From the NCBI RefSeq assembly GCF_030758455.1, contig NZ_CP132353.1:1-64000 (forward strand): DNA of 64,000 nucleotides, given 5' to 3'. The stretch is from Erwinia pyri (GTDB taxonomy: Bacteria > Pseudomonadota > Gammaproteobacteria > Enterobacterales > Enterobacteriaceae). A program made the position numbers and the translations under genes. Within the stretch, counting starts at the first letter, position 1. Each line of letters starts with the position of its first letter. Shown here piece by piece: positions 39,229-48,600 of the stretch. A model generated the notes under the pieces. The model searched no databases. It worked only from the letters and a program-made list of their open reading frames with translations, and was not told where the DNA came from.

Positions 39229-39531
39229 CTGACCACTATTTATCCTGACTTTCCCGTTGGTTCTCCTCCCTTTGCCGCTTCGCTGTCCGACAAGGCCAAT
39301 AGATCTGTTAAGCGAAAGGAGAGTTGCAGCATAAAATGCTGCCTGCCGAATTTATCCCCCCGGCTTATACCAGAGACGTCACTCTCACTGGTTTTAACCG
39401 CTTATATGGCTGGATGTCTGGATGGCTAATACCGTTTCGTGTTAGCTTATGCGCTTTCGTTCGTTGCCAGCGATGCCAATCCAATAAAAAATGCGGCAAC
39501 ATGTTTTATCATCTGCCAGAGAATTTCGCCC

Positions 39532-41037
39532 ATGACTGCGTTAAACCGCCTCGAAATGCGTCAAATCTCCATCGCTTTTGGCGGTTTCACAGCCCTGAAC
39601 GGCGTGGACTTCAGCCTTGAAGGCCACTCGGTGCATGCGCTGACCGGGGCTAACGGCGCAGGAAAATCGACGCTGATGGCGGTGCTGTCGGGAGCTTACG
39701 ACCACTACAGCGGTGAAATTTTGCTGGATGGCCAGCCCGTGATTATCCGCTCTCCGCGCGAGGCGAAACAGCTGGGCATTCATCTTGTGCAGCAGGAAGT
39801 GGACGTGGCACTGGTGCCGACGCTGAGCGTGGCGGAAAACATCATGCTGGACAGGCTGGCAGAAGGGGGACAGATCTATCGCTGGGGAGAGATCCGCAAA
39901 CAGGCCAGAGCGCTGCTGGCACAGCTGGACGTTTCGCTGGATGTTCGCCGACCTGTCGAGCGCTGCACGCTGGCGGAAAAACAGCAGATTTTGCTGGCAA
40001 GGGCGCTCTCTCATCACTGCCGCTTCCTGATCCTTGATGAACCCACCGCGCCGCTGGATCAGCATGAGAGCGAGCGCCTGTTTGCGGTGGTCCGCCGTCT
40101 GCAAAGCAGCGGCATCGGCGTGGTATTTATCTCCCACCGTATCCATGAGCTGCGCGCTATCTGCGACCAGCTCACCGTACTGCGTGACGGTCAGCTGATT
40201 GAAACCTGCCCAATGGCGCAGCTGGATGGCGAGCAGATTGTCGAGAAGATGCTCGGTCATCAGCTGGATGATATCTATCCTCCGCGCCGTCCGCCCTTCA
40301 GCGGGCAGACGCTGCTCAGCGTGGAAGGCCTGCACGACGATGCGCTGCTGCACAACATCTCCCTGACGCTGCGTAAAGGCGAAATTTTGGGGATTGCCGG
40401 ACTGGCAGGGGCAGGCAAAACGGAACTCTGTAAGGCTCTGTTTGGCGCTACCCGCAGCCGGGTTGAGCGGGGAGAGCTGCACGGTAAACCCTGGAAGCCC
40501 TCTTCGCCCCATGCTGCGGTAGAGAGCCGTATGGCGCTGATCCCGGAAGAGCGCCGCAAAGAGGGCATTTTCATTGATGAGTCGGTGGCCATGAACCTGA
40601 GCGTGACGGCGGACAACAGCTTCTCCCGCTGGAGCCTGTTCGGGCACCGGCGGGCCTGGCAATGGGCGGAAGAGGTCATCAGGCGGCTGGGCGTGCGTAC
40701 TACGGGTCCACAGCAGACGCTGCGGCGTCTGTCGGGCGGTAATCAGCAGAAAGTGGCCATTGGCAAATGGCTGCGCAATGACGCCGACGTATTGATTTTT
40801 GATGAGCCGACCAAAGGGGTCGACATCAAAGCCAAAACGGATCTGTTTGAGCTGATCGACGGGCTGGCCCGCCAGGGAAAAGGGGTAATTTACGCCTCCG
40901 GCGAATTCGCTGAACTGGTCGGCCTGTGCGATCGCATCTGCGTGCTCTGGGACGGGCGTATCGTGGCAGAAATGGACGCCAGCGACGTTGATGAAGAGAC
41001 ACTTTTACTTTACTCCACCGGAGGTACGCCTGCGTGA
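39532..41037 (+). CDS. Sugar ABC transporter ATP-binding protein (RbsA/MglA type)
   Basis: A 501-residue ATPase with two fused nucleotide-binding domains. Domain 1 has Walker A GANGAGKST (about residue 42) and Walker B LILDEPTAPLDQ. Domain 2 has a degenerate Walker A GLAGAGKTEL, RLSGGNQQKVAIGKWL and LIFDEPTKGVDIKAK. I chose ATG 39532 (MTALNRLEMRQISIAFGG); the frame is open back to 39439. It energises the permease and binding protein that follow. GTGA overlap with the permease implies coupling. Confidence 0.93.
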   Translation: MTALNRLEMRQISIAFGGFTALNGVDFSLEGHSVHALTGANGAGKSTLMAVLSGAYDHYSGEILLDGQPVIIRSPREAKQLGIHLVQQEVDVALVPTLSVAENIMLDRLAEGGQIYRWGEIRKQARALLAQLDVSLDVRRPVERCTLAEKQQILLARALSHHCRFLILDEPTAPLDQHESERLFAVVRRLQSSGIGVVFISHRIHELRAICDQLTVLRDGQLIETCPMAQLDGEQIVEKMLGHQLDDIYPPRRPPFSGQTLLSVEGLHDDALLHNISLTLRKGEILGIAGLAGAGKTELCKALFGATRSRVERGELHGKPWKPSSPHAAVESRMALIPEERRKEGIFIDESVAMNLSVTADNSFSRWSLFGHRRAWQWAEEVIRRLGVRTTGPQQTLRRLSGGNQQKVAIGKWLRNDADVLIFDEPTKGVDIKAKTDLFELIDGLARQGKGVIYASGEFAELVGLCDRICVLWDGRIVAEMDASDVDEETLLLYSTGGTPA

Positions 41038-42032
41038 GCAGCAAAGAACTTTCCCTGAAGGCGACGCCCTCTGTGCGCCACCAGCTGTTTGAATTTCTCT
41101 ATAAATGGGGGATGTTACTGACCGTTATCGCCCTGATCGCGGCATTTGGCCTGGCGTCCGACAGCTTCCTTGAGCCGACGAACATCATCAACATCCTGCG
41201 ATCTATCGCTATCGTTACGGTGATCGCCATCGGCGTGTCGATTTCCCTGACTATCGGCGGCTTCGACCTCTCTGTGGGATCTACCGCGTCGCTGGCGAAC
41301 TCGCTGGTGATCTCGCTGTTTGTCTGGTACGGCTACGGCTCAACGCAGGCGATAGTTATCACCCTGTTGCTTTGTACGCTGGTGGGGCTGTTTAACGCAT
41401 TTCTTATCGTGATCCTGCGTATTCCCGACATGTTAGCTACTCTGGCTAGCCTGTTTGTGGTTCAGGGCGTGGCGATGACCTACAGCTTCGGTGGCTCCAT
41501 TACGGAAAACATGGTGTTGCCCAGCGGCGATATGGCGGAAGGTACTATTCCGGCCAACTTCTCGCTGCTGGGGCAGGTTCCCACCATCGTTATTATCATG
41601 CTGGTGGTGACCGTGCTGGCGCAGTTGGGGCTGTCGCTGACCAAGCATGGCCGCCGGATGTATGCCATTGGCGGCAACCCTGAAGCGGCGCGCCTGTCGG
41701 GCATCCGTACTAACCGCTATCGCGTGCTGGCCTATGTTATCGCCTCTCTGCTGGCCGGACTGGGCGGAATTCTGCTCGCTTCCCGCATTGGTTCTTCGCA
41801 GGTGAACGCGGGTGGCGGCTATCTGATGGATGCCGTAGCCGCCGCCTGGATCGGCTTCTCGCTGGCCGGCTCCGGCAAGCCGAACGCGCTGGGAACGCTG
41901 GTGGGGGCCATTATTCTCGGCGTGCTGCAGAACGGCCTGGTGATGCTCTCCGTGCCCTATTACGCCATGGATATTATCAAAGGCTTAGTGCTGGCTGTTG
42001 CACTGGCGATTACTTACATACAGCGCCGATAG
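41034..42032 (+). CDS. Sugar ABC transporter permease (RbsC type)
   Basis: A 332-residue inner-membrane permease with about 8-10 hydrophobic helices. It has the family signatures ISLTIGGFDLSVGS, TLASLFVVQGVA and YAIGGNPEAARLSGI. The GTG start overlaps the ATPase stop. Confidence 0.92.
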   Translation: MSSKELSLKATPSVRHQLFEFLYKWGMLLTVIALIAAFGLASDSFLEPTNIINILRSIAIVTVIAIGVSISLTIGGFDLSVGSTASLANSLVISLFVWYGYGSTQAIVITLLLCTLVGLFNAFLIVILRIPDMLATLASLFVVQGVAMTYSFGGSITENMVLPSGDMAEGTIPANFSLLGQVPTIVIIMLVVTVLAQLGLSLTKHGRRMYAIGGNPEAARLSGIRTNRYRVLAYVIASLLAGLGGILLASRIGSSQVNAGGGYLMDAVAAAWIGFSLAGSGKPNALGTLVGAIILGVLQNGLVMLSVPYYAMDIIKGLVLAVALAITYIQRR

Positions 42033-42066
42033 GCGCTCTACACCGACCGACAGGGTAGTGATAACA

Positions 42067-43134
42067 ATGAAAAAACTGACCACCTCGTTACTGGCATTAA
42101 GCCTGCTCACCGCCGTACCAGCCTTCGCAGAGACCGCTGCCGTTCCGGCCGCCATTGCTGACCACGACGGCCCGGTCCGCGTGGCGGTGATCCGTAACCT
42201 CGGTTCCGATGACAATACCACCCAGTTTGTGGCGGGTGCGATTCAGGAAGGGCGTAAGCTCGGCTTTAAGGTCAGCACCTTTTTGAGCAACGGCGACGAC
42301 GCCCGTTTTCAGGATTTCGTCAACCAGGCGATCAGCCAGAAATATGACGGCATCATTCTGTCGCACGGGAAAGATCCCTACTCAACGGCGCTGGTGAAGC
42401 GTATTGCAGACGCAGGTATCAAGGTTTCCGTGTTCGACACGCCGGTAAATCAGCCGGTAGAAGGGGTGACCGTCACTGCACAGGATGACGCCTCTCTGGC
42501 GCAGCTCTCGCTGGATCAGCTGATCAAAGATACCAACGGCAAGGCGAATATCGTCAAGCTGTGGGTGGCGGGCTTCCCGGCAATGGAGCGCCGTCAGGTG
42601 GTGTATGAGAAGGTGTTGAAGGCGAATCCGGGCATCCATCAGCTTGAGTCAATCGGCGCGGTCTCTTCAGATGTTCAGGGCGACACGGCGAACAAGATTG
42701 GTGCTATCCTTGCCAAATACCCGAAAGGCAAAATTGACGCCATCTGGGGCGCATGGGATGCCTTTGCTCAGGGCGCCTATAAAGCGCTGCAGGAGAATGG
42801 CCGTACCGAAATTAAACTCTACAGCATCGATGTTTCTAACCAGGATCTCCAGCTGATGCATCAGGCTGACAGCCCCTGGAAGCAGACGGTAGCGGTAGAC
42901 AGCAAACTGATTGGCGCCACCAATATGCGTCTGATCGCCAATAAGATTGGCGGTGAAGCGACCCCGGCAACTTATCAGTTTAAGGCGGCGGCGATTTCTC
43001 AGGCCCAGCTTGCTGAACAGTCGGGCGCGGTTAACGTTGCCAGCCTGAACAAAATCATTCCGGGGTGGGGAGAGTCTGCCGACTTCGTGGCGCCGTGGTT
43101 CGCCACGCTGCAGGCAAAATACGCGAAAAAATAA
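42067..43134 (+). CDS. Sugar ABC transporter substrate-binding protein
   Basis: A 355-residue periplasmic protein with a signal peptide (MKKLTTSLLALSLLTAVPAFAE). It has a type 1 periplasmic-binding fold of the RbsB group (VRVAVIRNLGSDDNTTQFVAGAIQ, KYDGIILSHGKD). I chose ATG 42067 to give the signal peptide; the frame opens earlier at 41998. The sugar is not recognisable, and no catabolic enzyme gene is adjacent. Confidence 0.92.
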   Translation: MKKLTTSLLALSLLTAVPAFAETAAVPAAIADHDGPVRVAVIRNLGSDDNTTQFVAGAIQEGRKLGFKVSTFLSNGDDARFQDFVNQAISQKYDGIILSHGKDPYSTALVKRIADAGIKVSVFDTPVNQPVEGVTVTAQDDASLAQLSLDQLIKDTNGKANIVKLWVAGFPAMERRQVVYEKVLKANPGIHQLESIGAVSSDVQGDTANKIGAILAKYPKGKIDAIWGAWDAFAQGAYKALQENGRTEIKLYSIDVSNQDLQLMHQADSPWKQTVAVDSKLIGATNMRLIANKIGGEATPATYQFKAAAISQAQLAEQSGAVNVASLNKIIPGWGESADFVAPWFATLQAKYAKK

Positions 43135-43150
43135 CCCGCTTTAATAATAA

Positions 43151-43179
43151 AAAATGCCCGCTGATGCGGGCATTTTTTA
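43151..43179 (+). terminator. Intrinsic terminator of the sugar ABC operon
   Basis: A perfect stem AAAATGCCCGC / GCGGGCATTTT with TGAT loop and T-run. The A-run on the left allows termination of the convergent yibL too. Confidence 0.92.
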
Positions 43180-43195
43180 TGGCAGGAGCTGCTGA

Positions 43196-43564
43196 TCAGA
43201 ACGCGGTTTTCGCGAAGCCTGTCATCTCCTGCAGGCCCATCTCACGGCCCAGCGCCGTCATCGGGTGAACCACCACAATGCCACGGACGCTTTTCTTCAG
43301 CGCGCCCAGGTTGGCCTGCTCTTTTTTGGTGATCGCCCGGCTGAACGGCAACGCTTTCAGCTTCTGCGCCTCTGTGCTGAGCTTCTGCTCGCGCACGCCG
43401 CGCAGGCGTTCCAGCTCTGCAGTAATTTTGTCTTTCTCTTTCAGCAGTTCGCCGAGCTTTTCCGCGTCGCCAGACTCCAGCAGCGCTGGCTCTTTACGCG
43501 TCAGCGCCTCCAGCTTATCGCTAAGGGTTCTGATTTCTTCCTGAACTGGTTCTTTCATTTTCAT
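43196..43564 (-). CDS. yibL: YibL family ribosome-associated protein
   Basis: A 122-residue, mostly helical basic protein with a probable coiled coil at about residues 5-70. It has the conserved tail [41 protein letters not shown], shared almost exactly with E. coli YibL (120). YibL co-fractionates with ribosomes in E. coli. The start may be the first ATG (43564) or the second (43558). As in E. coli it follows mtlR. Confidence 0.93.
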   Translation of the reverse strand: MKMKEPVQEEIRTLSDKLEALTRKEPALLESGDAEKLGELLKEKDKITAELERLRGVREQKLSTEAQKLKALPFSRAITKKEQANLGALKKSVRGIVVVHPMTALGREMGLQEMTGFAKTAF

Positions 43565-43630
43565 TGACCGTAATGTGATTCATTGCCGCAAGGATACACG
43601 AAAGCAGTAGCAAGAGGGAAAGGGGACGCG

Positions 43631-44206
43631 TTACTTTTTGAACGCCTGCTTGAGACTGATGCGGGAAATCAGCTCCGTCAGAGAGAGCACCAGCGTGGAT
43701 CGAACCATCTGCTGATAACGCTGCTGCAGCATGGCGCGCAGTTCAGGATCGTCGCTGGAAAGATCTGGCCGGGGGGGCAAAGCCGTCACGCAATGCAGTT
43801 CGCCGAATGGGCCAAGCAGCTCATCGTCGGTAAAACGGTAGTCGGTGCCGTCATCATTCAGCGCTTCGCGCAGCGCCATCAGTAATTCCGCATCTTCATA
43901 TTCGCTGCGGCTTATCACCCCTAAACCGTAAATCAGCTTCAGCCTGACGGAAAGTTCGCCCAGCGGACCGTCGCCAAGCAGCAGCGGCTCCACCGCATAC
44001 TTTACCGCGTAGTCATCTTTGCGAAAAACCTGCATAACCAGCAGGTTTACCGCTTCCGCCAACAGCTCAACCGCCGCGATCAGAAAACTTCTGACCGTTC
44101 GTCCGGCGTTCAGGCGTTCAAGCACCCGATTCTCAAAAGCCTGTGGTTTTTCCATGAGAGCCTGCATATCGTTCATCACCAGGCGGGACGCCGCCTTAAA
44201 GGGCAC
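43631..44206 (-). CDS. mtlR: Mannitol operon repressor MtlR
   Basis: A 191-residue MtlR-family protein, helical, without an obvious helix-turn-helix. It aligns with E. coli MtlR from QAFENRVLERLNAGRTVRSFLI to SLTELISRISLKQAFKK. A stop codon lies just upstream, so the start is the GTG at 44206 or the ATG at 44176. The GTG lies inside a GGGCACA/TGTGCCC hairpin, which may limit its translation. It is the last gene of the mtlADR operon. Confidence 0.92.
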   Translation of the reverse strand: MPFKAASRLVMNDMQALMEKPQAFENRVLERLNAGRTVRSFLIAAVELLAEAVNLLVMQVFRKDDYAVKYAVEPLLLGDGPLGELSVRLKLIYGLGVISRSEYEDAELLMALREALNDDGTDYRFTDDELLGPFGELHCVTALPPRPDLSSDDPELRAMLQQRYQQMVRSTLVLSLTELISRISLKQAFKK

Positions 44207-44217
44207 AGAGTGTGCCC
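44201..44217. repeat. Hairpin covering the mtlR start
   Basis: GGGCACA, loop of three, TGTGCCC is a perfect stem between mtlD and mtlR. On the mRNA it includes the GTG start codon of mtlR (44204-44206). Confidence 0.6.
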
Positions 44218-44243
44218 TGTCCGTTCATCCGTTGAAACCGGCA

Positions 44244-45392
44244 CTAGGCCATAGCATCAAATGCTGTCACCACATCAGAGACGACGTCGCTCTCTTCTCC
44301 CAGGCCAGAAACCTGCGCCAGCGTAGCCTTAACGCCCTGACTTTCCAGCAGCGCTACCAGCTCCTGCGCCTGCGGATCCTGGCTGCTGCGATAGTGCATC
44401 GCTGCGGCAATCCCGGTCACCAGGTTAGCGTGCGGCAGACCATATTCCAGCGTGCCCAGAGTGGGTTTAATCAGGCGATCGCCTGCGCTCAGCTTGCGCA
44501 GCGGTTGACGGCCCACACGCTCAACATCATCTTTCAGATAAGGATTTTCAAAACGGCCAAGGATTTTCTGGATATAGGCCGCATGCTTGTCCGCATCAAA
44601 AGCGTAACGCTTGATCAGCACTGCGCCGCTCTCCTCCATCGCTCCCTGCACCACCGTACGGACTTTCTCATCCAGAATGGCGTCACGAATGGTCTGGTGT
44701 CCGGCCAGCTGGCCCAGATAGGCGGTGATGGCGTGACCGGTATTCAGGGTGAACAGCTTACGCTCCACAAACGCCATCAGATTATCGGTCAGCTCCATGC
44801 CAGGAATAGCAGGCAGGTCGCCTTTGAACTGGGTTTTATCGACGATCCACTCGCTGAAGGTTTCTACGGTCACTTCCAGCGGGTCGGTGGTGCCCGCTTC
44901 TGACGGCGGCACGATGCGGTCTACGGCGGAGTCCACAAAGCCAACGTTGGCTTCTGCCCAGGCGTGGTACTGCTCTGGCAGCGCCTTCATCACGTGGCCT
45001 TTCAGCTGCGTGGTGCCGCGCACCATGTTCTCGCAGGCAATGATGTTCAACGGGCGGCTGTTACCGCTGTCGCTGCGTTTTACCAGTCCTTTAGCGATGC
45101 CACCAGCAATGCGCTCCAGGATCTGCGGTCCCACCGCGGTGGTCACGATATCAACCTCAGCAATCAGTGGAATGATGTCGTCACTGGCACTGTTTACCGC
45201 ATTCACGCCTTTAACGATCTCAACCTGCGCCTGCTCGCCAACCACATGCACCGGGTATTCGTGACGGGCATTCAGCGCATCCAGAACCACCTGGTTAACG
45301 TCGGCAAACGTCAGCTGAATACCAGCGTCAGCCAGTAATTTACCAATAAAACCGCGGCCAATATTTCCGGCACCAAAATGTAATGCTTTCAT
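44244..45392 (-). CDS. mtlD: Mannitol-1-phosphate 5-dehydrogenase MtlD
   Basis: MtlD oxidises mannitol 1-phosphate to fructose 6-phosphate with NAD. The 382 residues equal E. coli MtlD. It has the nucleotide-binding start [27 protein letters not shown], and the polyol-dehydrogenase signature with conserved Lys/His ([20 protein letters not shown]). I chose ATG 45392; an in-frame ATG eight codons upstream is less likely. Confidence 0.96.
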   Translation of the reverse strand: MKALHFGAGNIGRGFIGKLLADAGIQLTFADVNQVVLDALNARHEYPVHVVGEQAQVEIVKGVNAVNSASDDIIPLIAEVDIVTTAVGPQILERIAGGIAKGLVKRSDSGNSRPLNIIACENMVRGTTQLKGHVMKALPEQYHAWAEANVGFVDSAVDRIVPPSEAGTTDPLEVTVETFSEWIVDKTQFKGDLPAIPGMELTDNLMAFVERKLFTLNTGHAITAYLGQLAGHQTIRDAILDEKVRTVVQGAMEESGAVLIKRYAFDADKHAAYIQKILGRFENPYLKDDVERVGRQPLRKLSAGDRLIKPTLGTLEYGLPHANLVTGIAAAMHYRSSQDPQAQELVALLESQGVKATLAQVSGLGEESDVVSDVVTAFDAMA

Positions 45393-45436
45393 AATTTTTC
45401 CCGTATCAACGATCAAGGGCCGGACAAACCCGACCC

Positions 45437-45463
45437 GAAAAAAGAGCCGGGCATGCCCGGCCC
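45437..45463 (-). terminator. Intercistronic terminator/attenuator between mtlA and mtlD
   Basis: On the minus strand GCCGGG, CATG, CCCGGC is followed by TCTTTTTT. It is a strong intrinsic-terminator shape inside the mtl operon, predicting reduced mtlDR relative to mtlA. Confidence 0.75.
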
Positions 45464-45491
45464 TGGGAGGTAATGCCTGAGTACCGGAAGC

Positions 45492-47426
45492 TTAAGCCGG
45501 CTGTTTACCGGAGAGCAGATCCAGCACTTCCTGAACGTCGGTGGTGGTGGTCAGCCGTGCAATCACGGACTCATCATCCAGCGCGTTTGTCAGGCTGGTG
45601 ATCACCTGAATGTGTTCATTGTTGCGGGCAGCGATACCGATGACCAGACGGGCAATATCATCCTCATCTTCACCGAAACGCACGCCGTCCGGGTACTGGC
45701 AGAAGACGATACCGGTATGCAGCACGCGGTCTTTCGCTTCAATCGTCCCGTGCGGAACCGCAATGGATTCGCCCAGATATGTTGGCGTCAGTTTCTCACG
45801 ATCCAGCATCGCCTGAACATATTCTGGCTCAACATAACCGCCTCTGACCAGCTGCTCGCCGGCAAAGCGGATCGCCTGCTCTTTATCGGTTGCATGGTTG
45901 CCGAGGAAGATGTTGCGGGCGCTCAGCTTGAACAGATGTTCCTGGCTGTCGTCGTAGCTGTCGCTCAGCGTGGCGGTCACTTTTTCACGGTGACCCGCTG
46001 TACGGTTCGCCTCTACCAGACGGCTGGTCAGGTCGGTATAGAGACCGCTGTCGAGGAAGTTAGTCAGAGAAATATGCTGTGCGTGCGGTGCCTGACGAAT
46101 GGCGCGCTCGGTCAGGTCACGGTGAGTGATCACCAGATCCACATCGCCCGGCAGGTTATTGATGGCGGTATTGGTGACGGAAATCATGGTCAGACCGGCA
46201 TCATTGACCTTTTTACGCAGCACGCCTGCACCCATTGCGCTGGAACCCATACCGGCATCACAGGCAACGATGATTTTACGCACCAGAGTCAGGTCGCTGT
46301 GCATGCCATCGGCAGCGGTAGCCGTGGTCACGACGCCCTGGCCTTTAGACTGCGCTTTCATCTCATTAACGCGGCGAGCGGCGGCTTCGATATCGTCATC
46401 TTCTTTCACCTTGCTGGTTTTCAGCAGGATGGCAGAGACCACGAAGGAGACCGCAAAGGCGGCGATAATGGCGGCGATATTGGCAAAGTAAGCGCCTTTT
46501 GGCGTCATCGCCAGCACGGCCAGGATGGAGCCAGGAGAAGCTGGAGAAACCAGGCCGCCGTTCAGCAGGGTCAGCGTGAATACGCCGGTCATGCCGCCGA
46601 GGATCACCGCAATAATCAGGCGAGGGTTCATCAACACATACGGGAAGTAAATTTCGTGGATACCGCCCAGGAAGTGGATGATCGCCGCGCCGCCCGCAGA
46701 CTGCTTGGCGTTACCGCGTCCGAAGAACATGTAAGCCATCAGCACGCCCATGCCCGGACCCGGGTTGGCTTCAATCAGGAAGAAGATTGACTTACCGGCT
46801 TCGCTCGCCTGCTGGATACCCAGCGGCGAGAAGATACCGTGGTTGATGGCGTTGTTCAGGAACAGGATTTTCGCCGGTTCCACAAAGATAGAGGTCAGCG
46901 GCAGCAGGTTGTTCTGCACCATCAGGTTCACGCCAGCGGCGAGGATATGGGAGAGACCCTCAACCAGCGGACCAATCGCCAGGAAAGCCAGGATCGCCAA
47001 CAGCATGCCGATGATACCGGCAGAGAAGTTGTTGACCAGCATTTCGAAGCCGCTTTTGATTTTACCATCGACCACGCGGTCGAATTTTTTGATTGCCCAG
47101 CCGCCGAGCGGGCCAGCAATCATCGATCCGAGGAACATAGGCATATCCGCACCCACGATCACGCCCATGGTGGTGATAGCACCCACCACGCCGCCGCGAT
47201 CGCCGCCTACCAGACGACCACCGGTGAAGCCGATCAGCAACGGCAGCAGGTAGGTGATCATTGGGCCAACCAGCTTGGCCATGGTCTCATTTGGCAGCCA
47301 GCCGGTAGGAATAAACAGTGCGGTGATGATACCCCAGGCGATAAAGGCCCCGATATTTGGCATCACCATATTGCTCAGAAAGCGACCAAAGTTCTGCACT
47401 CTGATCTTGATATCTGATGAGGACAT
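45492..47426 (-). CDS. mtlA: PTS mannitol-specific EIICBA component MtlA
   Basis: A 644-residue phosphotransferase permease that takes up and phosphorylates mannitol. The N-terminal IIC domain (about 1-340) has several membrane helices, with the sugar-pocket motif GGIHEIYFPYVLMNP. The IIB domain has its phospho-Cys in IIVACDAGMGSSAMG. The IIA domain has its phospho-His in GESIAVPHGTIEAK. I chose ATG 47426 (MSSSDIKIRVQNFGRFLSN), the conserved start; the open frame upstream to 47588 is leader. E. coli MtlA has 637 residues. Confidence 0.97.
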   Translation of the reverse strand: MSSSDIKIRVQNFGRFLSNMVMPNIGAFIAWGIITALFIPTGWLPNETMAKLVGPMITYLLPLLIGFTGGRLVGGDRGGVVGAITTMGVIVGADMPMFLGSMIAGPLGGWAIKKFDRVVDGKIKSGFEMLVNNFSAGIIGMLLAILAFLAIGPLVEGLSHILAAGVNLMVQNNLLPLTSIFVEPAKILFLNNAINHGIFSPLGIQQASEAGKSIFFLIEANPGPGMGVLMAYMFFGRGNAKQSAGGAAIIHFLGGIHEIYFPYVLMNPRLIIAVILGGMTGVFTLTLLNGGLVSPASPGSILAVLAMTPKGAYFANIAAIIAAFAVSFVVSAILLKTSKVKEDDDIEAAARRVNEMKAQSKGQGVVTTATAADGMHSDLTLVRKIIVACDAGMGSSAMGAGVLRKKVNDAGLTMISVTNTAINNLPGDVDLVITHRDLTERAIRQAPHAQHISLTNFLDSGLYTDLTSRLVEANRTAGHREKVTATLSDSYDDSQEHLFKLSARNIFLGNHATDKEQAIRFAGEQLVRGGYVEPEYVQAMLDREKLTPTYLGESIAVPHGTIEAKDRVLHTGIVFCQYPDGVRFGEDEDDIARLVIGIAARNNEHIQVITSLTNALDDESVIARLTTTTDVQEVLDLLSGKQPA

Positions 47427-47897
47427 AAAAAAACACCCCTTATTGGTACGCGCTGACAATAAGAGAGCGCGTTGATTTTTGTTTAGGACATGTCGGCGGC
47501 GAGCCGCTCTATCACTGTGTATGCAGGCGGACTCTACCACGCGAATATGACGCTGCGTAGTCAGCAGGGAAAGTGTGATGCATATCACTATGTTAGGTGG
47601 GCATGAGGGGGTATTTTAGTGACGCAGATCACATATACAGGGTGTAAAAAAAAGACGCTGAGGAAATAATGGGCGAAAGGGGCTGTTTTGTGTGATTTTT
47701 GTCACGAAAACGTGACGTGGCTTTCTCTCATATGTGTGATGGCGATCACAATAAATCTGTCGCTCAAAATGCGTGCGATCACACTTCCCCTTGGCCTCTA
47801 TTTAACAGGCAGATGCTATGTAGGAAAATGACGTCTTTATTCTGGTCTAACGCCGGGTTTTTATCGGGCGGATGGCGCTTTCTGCTTAACGGCTTCG
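47427..47897. other. Gap between mtlA and the toxin-antitoxin genes
   Basis: Besides the CRP array this 471-bp region holds the mtlA leader (about 145 nt). An inverted repeat GTCACG-AAAA-CGTGAC overlaps one CRP site at 47701-47716. The last 110 bp have no recognisable element. No gene was seen. Confidence 0.6.
47571..47783 (-). promoter_or_regulatory. mtlA control region with an array of CRP-like sites
   Basis: CRP consensus is TGTGA-N6-TCACA. I see TGTGATGGCGATCACA at 47735-47750 (perfect), TGTGATTTTTGTCACG at 47691-47706, AGTGACGCAGATCACA at 47618-47633 and TGTGATGCATATCACT at 47574-47589. A half-site TCACA is at 47779-47783. E. coli mtlA also has five CRP sites, so this fits strong cAMP-CRP control of mannitol use. 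Confidence 0.8.
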
Positions 47898-48209
47898 TCA
47901 GGCATCCGGCTGGCGTTTAAGCAGCACGGTTGGCAGGCGGCTTTGATGGATAATGCCTATTACAGCGATCCCATCCTTTACCTCTATAAAATAGATGCCG
48001 TGGCTCATATAAGGGAAACAGCGCACACCCGGCCAGAGTTCATTACTTTTATCTTCACCAATAGCAGGATGGTCAGCCAGGCGCTTCATCGTCTGGCGCA
48101 TATTGGACAGATACTCTTTTGCAATCGCCCGGCTAAACTGCCCAATCGAATATTCCCTTATTTCAGCCAAATCGAGTTCGGCCTCTTCGGAGAGTGTTGC
48201 CCGGGTCAT
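47898..48209 (-). CDS. ParE/RelE-family toxin
   Basis: A 103-residue RelE/ParE-superfamily protein. It has LSEEAELDLAEIREYSIGQF at the N-terminus, MRQTMKRLADHPAIGED in the middle, and RCFPYMSHGIYFIEVKDGIAVIGIIHQ near the end. The pattern favours ParE (gyrase poison) over RelE (mRNA interferase), but this is not decisive. Its ATG overlaps the antitoxin stop by one base. The last codons include one copy of an 18-bp repeat that recurs at 48601. Confidence 0.88.
   Translation of the reverse strand: MTRATLSEEAELDLAEIREYSIGQFSRAIAKEYLSNMRQTMKRLADHPAIGEDKSNELWPGVRCFPYMSHGIYFIEVKDGIAVIGIIHQSRLPTVLLKRQPDA
47923..47940. repeat. 18-bp direct repeat, copy 1 (toxin 3' end)
   Basis: AGCACGGTTGGCAGGCGG, identical to 48601-48618. 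The two copies bracket the toxin-antitoxin pair 678 bp apart. Confidence 0.85.
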
Positions 48210-48463
48210 TACAGATCCTTCATCAGCTCATCAAATACGTCGTCAACATCGCGCACTTTGCCCGCTTCCACCTGAGCAATAGAACGGGCCAGCTTGCTAC
48301 GCAGCTGCTCCATTTTCATCTGCTCAATCAACTGATAGTCATCAGCAGAAATGACCACAACCGACGGCTTACCGTTTTTAGTAATACTCACCGGCTCACG
48401 CTGCGCTTTGTTGATTAATTCTCCGAACTGGGTCTTAGCCTGATTAGCGGTGAAACTCAGCAT
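48209..48463 (-). CDS. Phd/YefM-family antitoxin
   Basis: An 84-residue antitoxin with the Phd/YefM DNA-binding N-terminus (SFTANQAKTQFGELINKAQREPVSITKNGKPSVVVISADDYQ) and an acidic, helical C-terminal tail (DVDDVFDELMKDL) that would wrap the toxin. It precedes and overlaps the toxin gene, the usual type II order. Confidence 0.9.
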   Translation of the reverse strand: MLSFTANQAKTQFGELINKAQREPVSITKNGKPSVVVISADDYQLIEQMKMEQLRSKLARSIAQVEAGKVRDVDDVFDELMKDL

Positions 48464-48600
48464 GGTGCTCTCCTTACATTGTGCGAACAGGTATAAATCG
48501 AACGATTCGCTGCAAGAATAGAGTGCACGACAACAATGTGCCAGCTAAATTGGTTATGTCCGGCAGGGATAAGAACTTGAGAGGATAAGTGTACGTTGAA

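Larger units (their letters stand above)
39095..39531. other. Gene-free gap between the effector pair and the sugar ABC operon
   Basis: This 437-bp stretch has no convincing gene. It contains the 9-bp inverted repeat, the 38-bp palindrome, and another hairpin GCAGCAT-AAA-ATGCTGC at 39326-39342. The ABC operon promoter probably lies in its last 150 bp, but I see no clear match to consensus. Confidence 0.6.

Noticed and set aside
39151..39620. Short plus-strand frames in the effector-ABC gap
   Set aside because: They run through the 38-bp palindrome and into the ABC ATPase in other frames; no ribosome sites.
39541..40662. 373-codon minus-strand frame over the ABC ATPase gene
   Set aside because: Antisense shadow of a gene with clear Walker motifs on the plus strand.
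45612..46790. 392-codon plus-strand frame over mtlA
   Set aside because: Antisense shadow of mtlA; His/Gly/Gln-rich translation typical of reversed coding DNA.
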